A stretch of 64,000 nt of DNA from Siphonodentalium dalli (GCA_032622095.1 CP136068.1:135975989-136039988), one strand, 5' to 3'. Counted from the stretch's first letter, positions 44,773 to 57,065 are shown. A program made the numbers and translations. The notes: generated from the sequence alone by a model not told the origin.

Positions 44773-45282
44773 TTATCAACCAGTCAGTAGGCTTGTTTGC
44801 CAGCTACTTTAAATATTATGCTATGCCGGAGCCTTGTGAAATTAAATTATTTATATTTGCTGATTAATTTTATGCAGGTTTTATATCTTGGCTGTTCTCA
44901 AACAGCGTTGCTGTCTGTTTTGATATTCTGTTTTACATGTGTTTGCACATGGTGAGTTTCTTAATGGTTTTGACCCCAATCGAGCACTCTCGCTCTGATT
45001 TTGTGCGTTTTTATTTGTATATGTTTTGTTTAATTTTTACGTCTATACACAATTGCTTCCCTTAATTCTGATTCAGTTTCTCTCAGTCGTGACTCGGCAT
45101 ATAACGGCTAAATCGACGTAAACCCTAACTAAAAAACAAACATACATAAACACTGTGCATATAATTGTAGTCATTATTTTTTTATTTCGAGATGTTTAAC
45201 CTACGTTTCAATGGATCTATATAAATACAACATTGAGATGGGAGGAGATGGCCGATAGGTATGTTGGAACTTCATCGCATCA
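44773..45282. other. Intergenic, no gene seen
   Basis: No supported feature. Confidence 0.4.
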
Positions 45283-45681
45283 TTAACCCTTTACCCAACA
45301 AACCGGCCAAAACCGGCCAAATAAAGCTTCAACAGCCTAAATTATCTTGGGTCTGTCTCAATAAAACCATACAAATATGGATATCATTGGAACCGGCTCC
45401 TTGACCACATTGTGATAGTTACAGTTATGCCCTGTGCCAATGCATTCTCTTATATATGCGAGTCGACCATAGGTCGCCTCGCATATATAAGAGAATGCAT
45501 TGGCCTAAAAAAATCTTTTTTTAACACTTTTTACCATTTTTTCTTACATTCTTTAACAATTTTATAATTTTTAATGTGTTAAGCCAATGCATTCTCTTAT
45601 ATATGCGAGGCGACCTATGGTCGACTCGCATATATAAGAGAATGCATTGGCACAGGGCCGTTCTGTTGGGTAAAGGGTTAA
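45283..45681. mobile_element. 399-bp TTAA MITE, CCCTTTACCCAACA ends (copy 1)
   Basis: TTAACCCTTTACCCAACA at the left and TGTTGGGTAAAGGGTTAA at the right. It contains CCGGCCAAAACCGGCCAAAT and two copies of the GCCAATGCATTCTC hairpin facing each other around a ~90-bp AT-rich spacer. The TTAA target with CCCTTT termini is the piggyBac-like pattern. A near-identical copy is at 61887-62286. Confidence 0.95.
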
Positions 45682-46275
45682 AGGGTAAACATTTTGAGGC
45701 CGCTGTTCTAATTTTTTCATGGACATCACAAACAATCCAGACATATGAACCAAATATATCACAGAATAATTTAATATCTTCCAACAGACTATTTCCGTGT
45801 ACTATATCGGGAATTTCATAAATTCCCGATATTTCTCAATCTGATTCGGTCGCTGATCCTGGATATATGAGCCAGTTCAGTTTCGAGAATTCTAACAACT
45901 CATATTCCTAGCCAACTCCTTTTCTTAACTGAGAAATCTACATTCTGCAGTCAACTGTTGAGCAAAATCAATTGGTTGTTGAACGATTTCATTTCAGTGT
46001 TGGGTAAATGTTTTACTCAACTCGTTGAGTAGAAATATTTTACTCAACGTTTTAGTCAACGTTACATAACTGCTCAGCTGTTGAGTACTTGTTGAGTAAA
46101 GTCACACTCAACGAGATTTAGAGTGTATAGTAAGCATTCTCTGAACTTGACAACATTGCGCTGCAAATGACATTAGAAACGTGGATAGCCAGTGTATTTC
46201 TCTAGTAATTTTGAGAACTTTCGCGTTGGGGGGCATGGCCAAATGCCATATAGGGTTTCAGTCTAATCGGACCGT
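45682..46275. other. Intergenic, no gene seen
   Basis: About 46000-46110 holds several short TACTCAACG/TTGAGTA repeats in both orientations. No gene. Confidence 0.4.
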
Positions 46276-46416
46276 ATCAGGAAATCTAAGTAGTGTTAAA
46301 ATATTTGATCATTTGAATTGTGGTTACATGTAAATAATGCCATGGAAATCAGGAAATCTAAGTAGTGTTAAAATATTTGATCATTTGAATTGTGGTTACA
46401 TGTAAATAATGCCATG
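46276..46416 (+). repeat. 72-bp tandem duplication
   Basis: ATCAGGAAATCTAAGTAGTG ... AAATAATGCCATG at 46276 and 46348, no mismatch seen. Confidence 0.95.
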
Positions 46417-46689
46417 ACCCACCCCTCGATTCCGATCAGTTCATTGCCAAACCAACATGTGACACATCGGATTGTTAGCACAAACAGGGGATCTGACTCC
46501 ATGTATAGCCAAGAATTCCATAATATAAGTGGCCATTACTTTTAGGAAAGGTCGTTTATGCTACACGGTACGATGAACATGCACAGTGCATTAGATGTAA
46601 GCTCGATTTCGATTTTGGTCAACGTCTTCCAACGAATAGATCATAGCAGCGGATGTCATTTCATATATGTTCGAATACTTGTGCATAAC

Positions 46690-48817
46690 GCCGGGTGCAC
46701 ACGTCGCAACAATGTTGTGCAAGAATGTTGTATGGGTCATACAACATTGTTGTAAGCGCCCGCACACACTATAACAAAATGACACAACAAATGTTGTACA
46801 ACAATGTTGAGACTAACCGCACACGGCGAATTTGTTGTACAAGTCACGTGATAAAACGTCATCAAATCACGTGTTTGTTGCATACTAATTTCAGCTCCGG
46901 GTTTTTCCCAAAGTTTATCGATGCGGAAAGCATGCATCAGGCTAGATCATGCCATGAATCTCTACTCTCGGCCTGGCTAACGCCGTGCGTAGAGGCAGAG
47001 TAGAGATTCGTGGAATGATCAAGCCACAGGCGTTATATTATATATACTGAACCGATTTTGACCAATTTAGTACCCTTTTTATATGTTATATGGAGTTATC
47101 ATGAAACCTCCATACCATAATTTAGTTATCTGTCTGTGTTATTGGGGTGGGATATCAGGAGTTATTATTATACCTCCTTTATTAAATTATATGGAGTTAT
47201 CAGTAAAACTCCATGGTGTGTGAGGGCACAACGTGGACCTTGTTTTTTGTTTTATTCGGACAGAGTTCCTCTTACAAGTGTTTATGAATAAATTTCATGT
47301 CCTTTCAGTATTGGGAATTTTGGAAGGAGCGTGTAGTCGTGGACCTTGATTTCTAACCTTTGTTCATATTAACTTTTTTGAAATCGGTGCAGGCTTCGAC
47401 CAATGATACATGGCCGAGTGGAACAGGTTATTAGGTTCAAAATATGATTTGATTGTATTTACCAGCCGCTTGAGTGATAGCCAACTTCTGGGTTGAATAT
47501 ATTGTTATTTTCACTTATATGTCTTGGTGAATTAACTTCCTATCCAAGGGAATGACTCACCCACATCTTGAATATTTTACAGGTCTGTGTGAATCACCAA
47601 TAAGCGAGATCACTGAGTCGTAGCCATATTGGATTCATCCAGCTCTGATCCATGGTTTCAGGGATTCACCCAGCTCCGGTTGTGTGGTTCTATGGAGCTC
47701 AGGTCAAAGTTCTTGAGCAGCATTTCCATATGTTAGAAGTCATGAATAATTCATGACTTCCACACAGAGAATACCACTCCAGAACCCCCAACCGATAGTA
47801 CCAAAACCACGGAACCGGGCGTGGTGGTTCCAATATGGACGCGAGTCAGAGACAGGGCATATATTGATCGACAATAGCCCAATCGGCAATAATCGACTGG
47901 ATCTTTCACAACCACAACGGTTGCATAACAGAGTTTTCGCTCTCTAAAATATTTGTTATGTATCATTTGGTATAATTTAACTATAAATTTTCACTGTAAA
48001 CATCCATCAATTCTAGGTGTAAATAGGAACCGACATATAATTTATTGTCAAGTTTGGACTATTATAGATCAATCGCCGAATCGGTGCAGCCACTGCAGGT
48101 GGTTCAATCAGATTCAGTCAATTTTGATTTTCAGACACGTACAGGCTGTAAACAGTGTAGTTTGTACAAATTACAATATTGTCAAGACACGGGAAGTGGA
48201 ATACTATTGGCATTGGATAGAAAATGTATACACCAAGACCTACATTATACAGTACGGTACTGAAAAACTGAACTGAAGTCTGAACCTGTGTCTGTGACTG
48301 AGTGAGTCACTGAGTGAGTTAGGTCAACATGATCGCTTTCGCAGATTGCTGATTCCAGCAGAAGGATACGCAGTACGTTCATGACTGAACTATGAGTGAG
48401 TGTGAACAGGAGAATGTCATGTTCACAAATTCAAGAGGCTGGTAAATAAAATCATATCACATTTCGAACCCAGGAACCACTCCGCTCGGTCATACTGTAT
48501 CATTTCTCAATGTCAGCGCCTATTTTGGTTAAAAGCATGCTTCAGCTTTCATGTTAGTTCAGAATATAGACGGTAATAAATAGCGAGGTGTAAGTCGCCA
48601 TGTTTGTTTTCACATTGAGTCATGTCATTTGACGCTATACGTCATAGACTAAAATAGAACGCTGCCCATCCATTGGCTACAACACGCAAAAAAATCTAAA
48701 TAATTTGATCGCGCGCAACATTGTTGTTTGCCTCCAACAAAAAACGGGGCACCGCACACGTCATAACAAAGTTGCACAACAATGTTGTGCAACATTGTTG
48801 CGACGTGTGCGGCAGGC
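46690..48817. mobile_element. ~2.1-kb element with CACACGTCGCAACAATGTTG ends
   Basis: Left GCACACGTCGCAACAATGTTGTGCAA, shown here as CACACGTCGCAACAATGTTG near 46699, mirrors the right CAACATTGTTGCGACGTGTG near 48790-48810. Subterminal ACAACATTGTTGT-type motifs recur at both ends. The interior shows no transposase; it includes an ATATGGAGTTATCA pair (about 47090, 47190), a hairpin around 46945-47020 (GAATCTCTACTC ... GAGTAGAGATTC), and the dispersed fragment at 47602-47642. Confidence 0.65.
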
Positions 48818-49331
48818 TTAAGACGCATATGTTATAATATAAACATTTATTATGTCAGCTCTTGTAATTAGCCAATCAACGTCGATATATAGTGACGGTA
48901 TATGAACCCATATTAGGTCGGTGACCTAATATGATATAAATATTAGGTGCTTATCCGCCATCTTGTTTTTTCAGAAACTCGGTCGCCTCGGGAATATTTT
49001 GGGTGTATTTTGGCGCCAAGAAAGGGGATATCTGTCGGAAATCATTTTCTGTGAATTTAAAGACATAGTACCATGTACCAAAACCTGCATGCGATATATT
49101 TGAGGAATTCTAAAGACTCATAAATTAACTATCAAACTCAACAAGTTGTCCTACTTCTGGTAATTAGCCATTGACTCAATGCGTTGACGTTCAACGCCCA
49201 TGACGCGTCACTGTGACGTTACATAAGTTAATGGCCATAGGCGACACATTTATCTTACCAAATTACAATGAATTACAGCGACGATTAATTAAAGGGATAT
49301 GCTGGATTTTGTCCACTGACATAATAAATAC
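48818..49331. other. Intergenic, no gene seen
   Basis: TATTAGGTCGGTGACCTAATA near 48913 is a short palindrome. No gene. Confidence 0.4.
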
Positions 49332-49472
49332 GTTACGGGACGCTTTGTGGGCGGATATGGTGTCATGTGAGGCTCAGCGAGATCAATATTAGGCTCTGCC
49401 TACGGCCTCACCTAATATTGATCTCACTTCGCCTCACGGGACACCATATCCGACCACTAAGCGTCCCGTAAC
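49332..49472. repeat. 141-bp hairpin
   Basis: GTTACGGGACGC ... GCGTCCCGTAAC with long inner pairing (GGATATGGTGTC / GACACCATATCC; GAGATCAATATTAGG / CCTAATATTGATCTC). Confidence 0.9.
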
Positions 49473-50170
49473 TTATTTCGGCCAATTTGGCCGGTTACTT
49501 CATGTGACTTTTTCATCTGACGTGTGTGTCGGAATAATGATATGGAGGATTTATGTAAATGTTAGCCCAAACTACATTTCCAAGTAACGATGGTTTTGTT
49601 GTTTATTTTGAGGAATAATACCGCGTCAGATGAATTCAGCCCAAATATGTTAACAGTTGTCGTGTAAAACATTCGGCAGTAAGTTAGCGTTATTTAGTAT
49701 TTGTGGATGTCCTTTAACATGGGGGAAATAGACTACTGCGCTTGAACGAGCATGTGAATTGTCGTTTTTAATGTATAGCAACTTTATAATCAATAACAGA
49801 GGCATTCTCTGTCAAATAAGGTCGCTCTATTTACGATACCAATTGGGGAACTTTGTAAATTAAATTACGCGTAAACTTAACCTGCTGCAAATAGAAAAGG
49901 TGTCGGAATCGGCGTACTCGCCCCATGGCTAACTCGCCCCAATCGGGCGTGCCAACTCGGAATAAAAGGCCAACTCGGAATAAAAGATGCATACGGGGTG
50001 TTATATGGCGTTTGGTCCGTTGTTTCTCAATGAATATTATTGAAATTTGGTGTATATGTCCGGGCTGGGACATGGAATACAACAACGTTTGAATTGTTTT
50101 AAAATTTACAAATTTGTTGATTTTATTCATTTAGTTTTCGTTCTGAAACACACTATAAAGTGTATATAAT
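49473..50170. other. Intergenic, no gene seen
   Basis: A 17-bp direct repeat CCAACTCGGAATAAAAG occurs at about 49953 and 49970. No gene. Confidence 0.4.
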
Positions 50171-50475
50171 ATAATAACGAACACGAGACATACATAATTT
50201 ATAAACTGTTAACAAAAGATATCAAATTCAATACATGACAAAGATGACTCAGTGGAGTTTATAAAGTGAACATAAAAACATTGAGGTAAGAATCTTTTTA
50301 AGGAATGCAACTTTATTTAATGATAATAAACACATAAATTAAAATAACAAACATGAGACATACATGATTTATAAACTGTTAACACAAGATATCAAACTCA
50401 ATACATGACAAAGATGACTCAGTGAAGTTTATAAAGTGAACATAAAAATATTAAGGTAAAAATCTTTTTAAGCAT
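50171..50475 (+). repeat. Two ~130-bp direct repeats, period 170
   Basis: ATAACGAACACGAGACATAC (50174) and ATAACAAACATGAGACATAC (50344), each continuing through TTTATAAACTGTTAACA and GACAAAGATGACTCAGTG to AATCTTTTTAAG, ~93% alike by eye. Confidence 0.9.
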
Positions 50476-51860
50476 TACTAAACCGTTTAGCACAGTCCAC
50501 TTCACTCATCCGATCATCACTAAACTTCATATTTATCTTGATATTGATCTATCAGATGAGAGCTATCAAATGTTTTTTTAATTTTATAGGAAAAAATGGT
50601 CGCCAGCGGCCATATTGCATTTACGTTATATGTTATCGCGTCATGTCGATATCTAGTATTACTTAGAAATTTCACCTTTCCAGATTCATAATTGCTCCAT
50701 TGACTGTAACAGATGGAATTATTCCCCTCTTCGGATAGAGTGTCACTGAAACTTTATTTTGTCAGACTGTCTGTATAGTCACTGATTATATATGGCAATA
50801 ATCTGTAATAAGATGTAGCACTATTTTATTTTATATTTACATGCAGTGCTGTTTTTATACAACAATTCTAACCCCCCCCCCTAGATCATCATGTGATCGA
50901 CCATACATCGCGCGAGGACCTGGTTGAATTAAGGGGGGTTTTATGGATAACTTCTGTCCTCAAGCTAGATTATACTTATGACATTTAATGGCATGTTGCT
51001 AACGTGGAGGGTTAGATATGCTTGAGACACCACCACTCTTCAATTCACACCAAGTTATCAGCTGTCATATTCGGATATTAGAACCCATAGCCATGATATA
51101 TGGTTTATTTTGTGTATACTAGTAATATTGTTATTTTCAGTACCTTTATATACCAGTACTGTGTATAACAATGCATATACATTAATCCATGTATACATGT
51201 ATATTGATTCAACGGATTCAGTGGTTTTGTCCATCAGTCTATCAAATTTGCGGGGAAAACATGGCCACAAGCAGTACACCCTGTTAAATTTCGAATTTGA
51301 ATCAATTGGCGCACCCTGCAGCCAGCTTTTATTGGAGAACTTTTTCTCATGTGGATAGTTTGGGTCACCGCTAGATGTGAGCCATGTTTTGTTCTCAAGC
51401 TGTCCTTGTGAAGACATCACTGCCAGCGGTGATCTTGAATTTTACTATTTTTATGGCTAAATAATTTGGTTGATCCTACAGACGACACCCCTTGTCCGAT
51501 CGTCACCAGATTCCACAATGATCTTCTGGATAACCAGGGTGAGAGTAATCTAATTTTCCCGAATTTCGTTAAAAAACATTACCACAGGCAGCAATTTGGT
51601 ATCTTACTGTTTGATCCTCTTTTGCGTGACTGAATTGTTTAGCAACTGTACAGTCATATCCCTCATCTGATAGTCACCACACTTTATATTGATCTTCGGG
51701 CTGACAACTAGATGGGAGCTATCGAATGTTTTGAATTTTTTTGGAAAACATTGTCGCCAGCAGTCATCTTCTATTTTGTTTTTTATATACATGTATATCT
51801 CTTCATTCGGATAGCCAGTATTACCTAGGTACTTCAACTTTCCGCATTCCTGTCATCATT
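50476..51860 (+). repeat. Diverged relatives of the inverted-end array element
   Basis: 50480-50760 matches the right-hand module of the element at about 11190-11470 (GATCACTAAACTTCATAT, TTGATATTGATCT, TTGCTCCATTGACTGTAACA). 51250-51850 holds further weak units with GGGAGCTATCGAAT, AACATT-CC-CCAGCAG and ATTTTACT blocks. A C-run is at about 50872-50881. No gene. Confidence 0.6.
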
Positions 51861-52029
51861 TGAAATATAAAAATGTACCTGATACCATGCACCCTTCAAA
51901 ATTTGTTTCGTCGTATCTATTTTAATGACCCGTATGGTAATATTGATACAGATATATTTGTCAAACATTTCTTTGTACAATATACAGGTATTTAGTTTGT
52001 AACTAAATCTAGAAATATATAATAGTAGC
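51861..52029. other. Short intergenic stretch
   Basis: Nothing supported. Confidence 0.3.
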
Positions 52030-52690
52030 TGGTGGACCCTACTTCGTCCGGGATGTTCCCCTCTGATTTTCGGAGAATTGCGCGATTTAACCTTGAATTG
52101 ACCATTTTAAAGGTGAAAGTCATGTCGGGTCACGATTTGATCCGTCCAAAACACTCCCCGGACAAAAGTCACGACAAAAGTACCCGTCGAAATCCGCCCG
52201 GCTTTACCCGATTTGACCTTGAATTGACAATTTTGAATGTCAAGATCAGGTCAGGGTCATAATTTGACCCACCCAAAACACTCATGGGACAAAAGTAACA
52301 GTAGGTATTATATTTCGTTGAAATACTTCGTTTTACCAGATTTGACCTTGAATTGATCTTTTTGAGTGTCAAAGTCAGGTCGGGATCAAGATTTGACCCG
52401 TCCAAATAGTCCAGAAACATGCCTACATCAGCACGTTCGAGAACATGGTCCCACGATAAATTGGACCCGTCCATATTGCTCCCGGGATCGAAGTAGTCCT
52501 ACACACAAATTTTTAGTCGGATCGGTCAAGGTCCAGAAACATGCCTATGAGCGAGGTCAAGTTGACACGTTAAATACCAAGTCCGAGTCGGATCAGTCGA
52601 GCAGTGTTAGAGTCTATAACACATACACACATGCATTCATGCATACACACATACACACAGACAGGTGTTCCAAAATGTATAATCGATAGC
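52030..52690 (+). repeat. Dispersed repeat with TTTGACCTTGAATTGA modules and CATACACACA tail
   Basis: TTTGACCTTGAATTGA or variant recurs near 52087, 52210 and 52340, each followed by GTCAAGGTCAGGTCGGG- and TTTGACCCGTCC-like blocks. It ends in a CACATACACACATGCATTCA-type tail near 52625-52660 and GTTCCAAAATGTATAAT. Same family as 19390-20500. Confidence 0.75.
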
Positions 52691-53227
52691 TACAACAATT
52701 CTATGGTAGATAGTTCACGGCCGACCTGATGCATGCATCTTAGTTTTCTTGTAATATCATCATTTCGAGTAAGGAACAGCATAAGGGTGGATATAAAACT
52801 AACTGACGATATAGCCGCTGATTGTGCTAGACCGAAGGTTTGTTTGGTGTTGGCATTGTCAGAATTGTTCTTGTTGGAACATCATTCATGGGATACTCCA
52901 CTCAACGTATATTGCTAGCCGTCATAATGGAACAGGGCTGTATACGTACAATTAAGTAAATCTATGCCAAATTGTGTTGCCCACAAACTAAACTATGAAA
53001 AATAGAACGAAATGTCTATATATGTTATCAGGAAAAGGAGTAATCATCTCGAATCACTGAACACTGAATATTAGGTGGAGAACCCAAGCCATATGAGAAT
53101 GCCAATTAAATATCTAGACGCTTAGTGGAGGTGGTAATGAGCAAGGATGGTGATTGTAAGCATGCACAGCAACAGCATGAGTAACTTGGGAAGTTAATTT
53201 CTAACGTTTTGTTGAATAATAATAATT
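52691..53227. other. Intergenic, no gene seen
   Basis: No supported feature. Confidence 0.4.
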
Positions 53228-53345
53228 TTAAAGGTACTCAATCCGATTCAATGGTCCCCATATCATCAGATTCCAACAACAACAATTTTTTTGAAATGGC
53301 GCTTCAGTTATCAGAATCGATTAATTGCCCAAATTCAATTAATTG
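53228..53345. mobile_element. AGGTACTCAATC MITE, one-ended fragment
   Basis: TTAAAGGTACTCAATCCGAT at the left, then CCCCATATCATCAGATTCCA and the AAC microsatellite. This is the reverse complement of the right end of the 11945-12407 copy. The other end is missing. Confidence 0.85.
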
Positions 53346-53386
53346 AGGAAAAACACCCACTGTCCTGAGTGGTATTGATAAGCTAT

Positions 53387-53402
53387 TGGGGGGGGGGGGG
53401 GT
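53387..53402 (+). repeat. Poly-G tract
   Basis: A run of about 14 G. A similar run is at about 56237-56248. Confidence 0.9.
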
Positions 53403-53463
53403 CTACCACTTCGCATGCAAAATAACACGAATGACACCAACAGCTTGGATGTGAGAATAATCC

Positions 53464-53783
53464 ACCATATATGGTAGATATTCAACCAGACTGTGCTTAA
53501 GTTTCTCAATTGGTGACTGATGTACATATACAGTACACACAAATAGTAATAACAATTAACGTTGTGATTTTGAAATTAACCATGCTAGAATATTGACGGT
53601 AATTAAGGTGGTATTAACTACTACCATATATGGTAGATATTCAACCAGACTGTGCTTAAGTTTCTCAATTGGTGACTGATGTACATATACAGTACACACA
53701 AATAGTAATAACAATTAACGTTGTGATTTTGAAATTAACCATGCTAGAATATTGACGGTAATTAAGGTGGTATTAACTACTAC
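53464..53783 (+). repeat. Exact 159-bp tandem duplication
   Basis: ACCATATATGGTAGATATTC ... GGTATTAACTACT occurs twice head to tail; I see no mismatch within the repeat, so it is recent (or an assembly duplication). Confidence 0.92.
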
Positions 53784-53840
53784 GAGCATAATAATAGTAC
53801 TATTCTTTTATAATATATGTGCGCATGATGTATGGAAATA

Positions 53841-54309
53841 TTAAAGGTACTCAATCCGATAAAACTCATCTCAATTACTACTTCGGGGGTCAAAAATATT
53901 TGATTCGAGTCGAGGAAGTCACCCATCAAAGCTCAGATTTGTTAGATATCGATTTTAGAAATCTATTATTTTTCATTATCGGGAATTCTTTCTGGCCCAG
54001 AAGACATTCAAAATTGCGTACCCTGATTATAGAGTTATCCATCCTTGTCTGTTTGAATAGAGTTTTGGCGTAAAATCTCGAGCAGGTTACCAAATTGACG
54101 GCAGTTATTAGTACTCATCTCGAGCAATTAACAAATTTCAAAAATCAATATCTAATAACTCTGAGCTTTGTTTGATGGTTTCCTCGACTCGAATCAAATA
54201 TTTTTTACCCCCAAAGCCAAAGAAATAGTAATATAGGACCCTCTGATCGGATTGTTGTTGTTGGAATCTGTTGAGATGGGGACCCTCTTTTCGGATTGAG
54301 TACCTTTAA
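53841..54309. mobile_element. TTAA-flanked MITE, AGGTACTCAATC family (member 3, complete)
   Basis: TTAAAGGTACTCAATCCGAT at the left and TCGGATTGAGTACCTTTAA at the right. Inner arms also pair: GATTCGAGTCGAGG-A-TC-CC with CCTCGACTCGAATCAAATAT. It is 469 bp and the best-defined copy of the family. Confidence 0.95.
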
Positions 54310-54371
54310 AGGACAAACCAATAGTTACAATACAATTATAACTGTTTTTTTTAATTAAGAGCAAGAAGAGC

Positions 54372-54490
54372 TAATTGTGCTTAAGCACAATAAGGGATAT
54401 TCCTTATTGCGCTTAAGCTCAATAAGGGAATCTCTATTGTGCTTAAGCGCAATAAGGGAATATTTAATTGCGCTTAAGCGCAATAAAGAA
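54372..54490. repeat. Four ~31-bp units, each a GCGCTTAAGCGC-type palindrome
   Basis: CTTAAG cores at 54380, 54412, 54442 and 54473. Each sits in ATTG(C/T)GCTTAAGC(G/A)CAAT or a one-base variant, separated by AAGGGAATATT-like spacers. A fifth related core is at 54752 and weaker ones at 54695-54800. Period about one LexA-sized site every three helical turns. Confidence 0.9.
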
Positions 54491-55129
54491 TATTCAAATT
54501 TCGCTGATAAAGCCTAATAATGAATCTCTTATTAAAGAATAATATATTATATATAGTACATAAACTCCTTATAATACAGATGGTGTAGTCCATCTCCATT
54601 CTCCATGGCACAATGGGTGGAACAAATATGGGATTATTCTACTATTTGCAGAAGGGTGATCTAATGAGAGATATATTAATTGTGTTTAAGTGGAATGGGA
54701 AGTAATTGCGGTTAAGCATAATACGGAATGTCTTATTGCATTCTCATTGGGCTTAAGCGCAATTAGAGATTCCTTAAGTTATTGCGGTTAATCGAAATTG
54801 TCTATTAAATGTCAATTTTGATTCCCATAGAGATCATCAATGATGTCTATGCGCAAGGGCGACGTGCCAATCTTCTCTATTGGGATTCCAATTGTTGGCT
54901 CATTAAATATGCACATATGCTTAAGATACAGTCGCGCATGAAGCGCGCTCCCGTAAGTCGGGTTTTGGATCCCAGTTAATGAAAATATTATTGAAATAAT
55001 CGGTTTTCCCCAATAAACAACCATATATTCAATATACATGTTTTGGAGCAGAATTAGGCAGTCCATATTGGACACCATCATGGAATTTATTTTTTTTGGT
55101 TTAATTTTCACACATATTTATTAGTTATG
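54491..55129. other. Intergenic, no gene seen
   Basis: Weak further GCTTAAG repeats to about 54800. No gene. Confidence 0.4.
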
Positions 55130-55660
55130 TGGGTGGAGTTCTCATTAAACCTCACATCCTTATATTGGTTACAGTAATGCCCAAAGTAATTGACCACTTA
55201 ACCACATCAGAATTATTGGTAATTTTTCAGGATTTAAAATCCTGAAAAATTACCAATAATTATGCTGTGGTTAAGTGGTCAATTACTTTGGACATTACTG
55301 TACGAGGATTGAGTTATCATTACACCTCAAATCCTTATATTGGTTACAGTAATGCCCAAAGTAATTGACCACTTAACCACAGCAGAATTATGGGTATTTT
55401 TTCAGCATTTAAAATCCTGACAAATTACCAATAATTATGTTGCGGTTAAGTGGTCAATTACTTTGGACATTACTGTATGAGAATTGAGTTATCATTACAC
55501 CTCAAATCCTTATATTGGTTACAGTAATGCCCAAAGTAATTGACCACTTAACCACAGCAGAATTATGGGTAATTTTCAGGATTTAAAATCATGAAAAAAT
55601 ACCCATTATTTTGCTGTGGTTAAGTGATCAATTACTTTGGACATTACTGTATGTAGATGG
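55130..55660. repeat. Three tandem 175-bp units, each holding a mariner-like hairpin MITE
   Basis: Hairpins TACAGTAATGCCCAAAGTAA ... TTACTTTGGACATTACTGTA at 55170-55302, 55345-55477 and 55520-55651. The ~42-bp linker (GAGTTATCATTACACCTCAA...) is repeated too, so the array grew by tandem duplication after one insertion. TIRs and TA ends resemble the MITE at 15514. Confidence 0.95.
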
Positions 55661-56700
55661 AGTTAAACCTCACATCAGTGTGTTGTGGATTTGGACCTTG
55701 ACTTGGGACCTTTTGTTTTTAACGCGACAAATGCGCGTACACCTTATACACAAATTTCTTTATATATGTAACCAGAGTTTTTCTTGGATAAGATGAGTTT
55801 GAAGCCTGCTTACATTTCAAAATGTTGTCAGTTTTATATTGTCTGCAGCGGAACTCAACGCGTTGAAGCAAAAGTTACAAAAGATAAAATGTGTACGTAA
55901 CGAGACTATAATACAACTGAAAAAATAAATTGAGGGAGGGGTGGGCGATACAGGGAACTAAGGGTTGAACCGATATAAATTTGTAGAGCGATAACGACCA
56001 ATGTTGACATATTATGCATCTGAACTCTACTGTTGCAACAAGGCTATAAAATAGGGTGGTGTCAGAATCTTAGTCATCTCTATATAGTGCCAGAATAGTC
56101 ATTTATGGACTTCTATAAGATGTTGGGTTGGTTATATGAACTCGGAGAAAAAGTGGTTTGTACCGATGAACTGACATAAATTAGTGGAGCGATGTTGCAT
56201 CGCGACTGTACTAAAGCAGCAATGATATAAAATTGGGGGGGGGGGGGGTCTGAAATTATCTATCTCTATAGATGGCACCAGGATTATATAGAAAGGAATA
56301 GCAATTGATATACGGTATACTATAGTAATACCATAGACATATAAGTACAAGTATCACGTGATAAAATATTACGTAACGTGACTATACCGATGAAAGAAAT
56401 AAATTGGACCGGGATTAGAGGTTGGGTTTGTTATATGTGGATAATTGGATATGGAATTCATACCGATGAAACGATACAAATTAGTGGAGCGATAAAGACC
56501 AATGTTGACACTTAGTCAGGCTACGCGGTAGAAAATAGGGGTTGATACGATAGACCAAAATAAATTTGTCGGGTGATAATGACCAATGTTGACCTATAAA
56601 TTAACGCGACTATACTGTCGCATAATTATCAGGTGTAACCAGTCAAATATGGACTCTAGTGACCTATATAGAACAGCTCAGAAAACATTCGCAGGGCCCT
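55661..56700. repeat. Weak ~90-300-bp spaced repeats of CCGATGAA...GTGGAGCGAT
   Basis: CCGATATAAATTTGTAGAGC (55970), CCGATGAACTGACATAAATT (56163), CCGATGAAACGATACAAATT (56463) and a fourth at about 56553, most followed by GACCAATGTTGAC. Highly diverged; no gene. Confidence 0.6.
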
Positions 56701-56708
56701 AAAATTTA

Positions 56709-57065
56709 TTTAACAATGCATTTGCCATTAAAATCGATTTATGTCGATAAAACTGTCATTTTTCAAAATTTTAAGCTGAGACTTGGAGTGTGTGGGTGGG
56801 ATAGCTACATATTCCTAAAATGACAGAGTACAGCACGTAATTATGTTTTAGATGGAAGAAATTAATTTTTTTCAATGATAAAATTTAACATAGAATTTAC
56901 CATTAAAATCTATTTATGTCGATAAAACTGTCATTTTTCAAAATTTTAGGCTGAGACTTGGTGTATGTGCGTGGGATACATATATGTTCCTAAAATGACA
57001 TAGTTCAGTGCGTAATTATGTTTTAGATGGAATAAATTGAATTTGTTTTCGATAATAAATTTGCA
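56709..57065 (+). repeat. Two ~176-bp tandem units
   Basis: CCATTAAAATCGATTTATGT at 56725 and CCATTAAAATCTATTTATGT at 56901. Both run through AACTGTCATTTTTCAAAATT, GCTGAGACTTGG and GTAATTATGTTTTAGATGGA. Confidence 0.92.
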
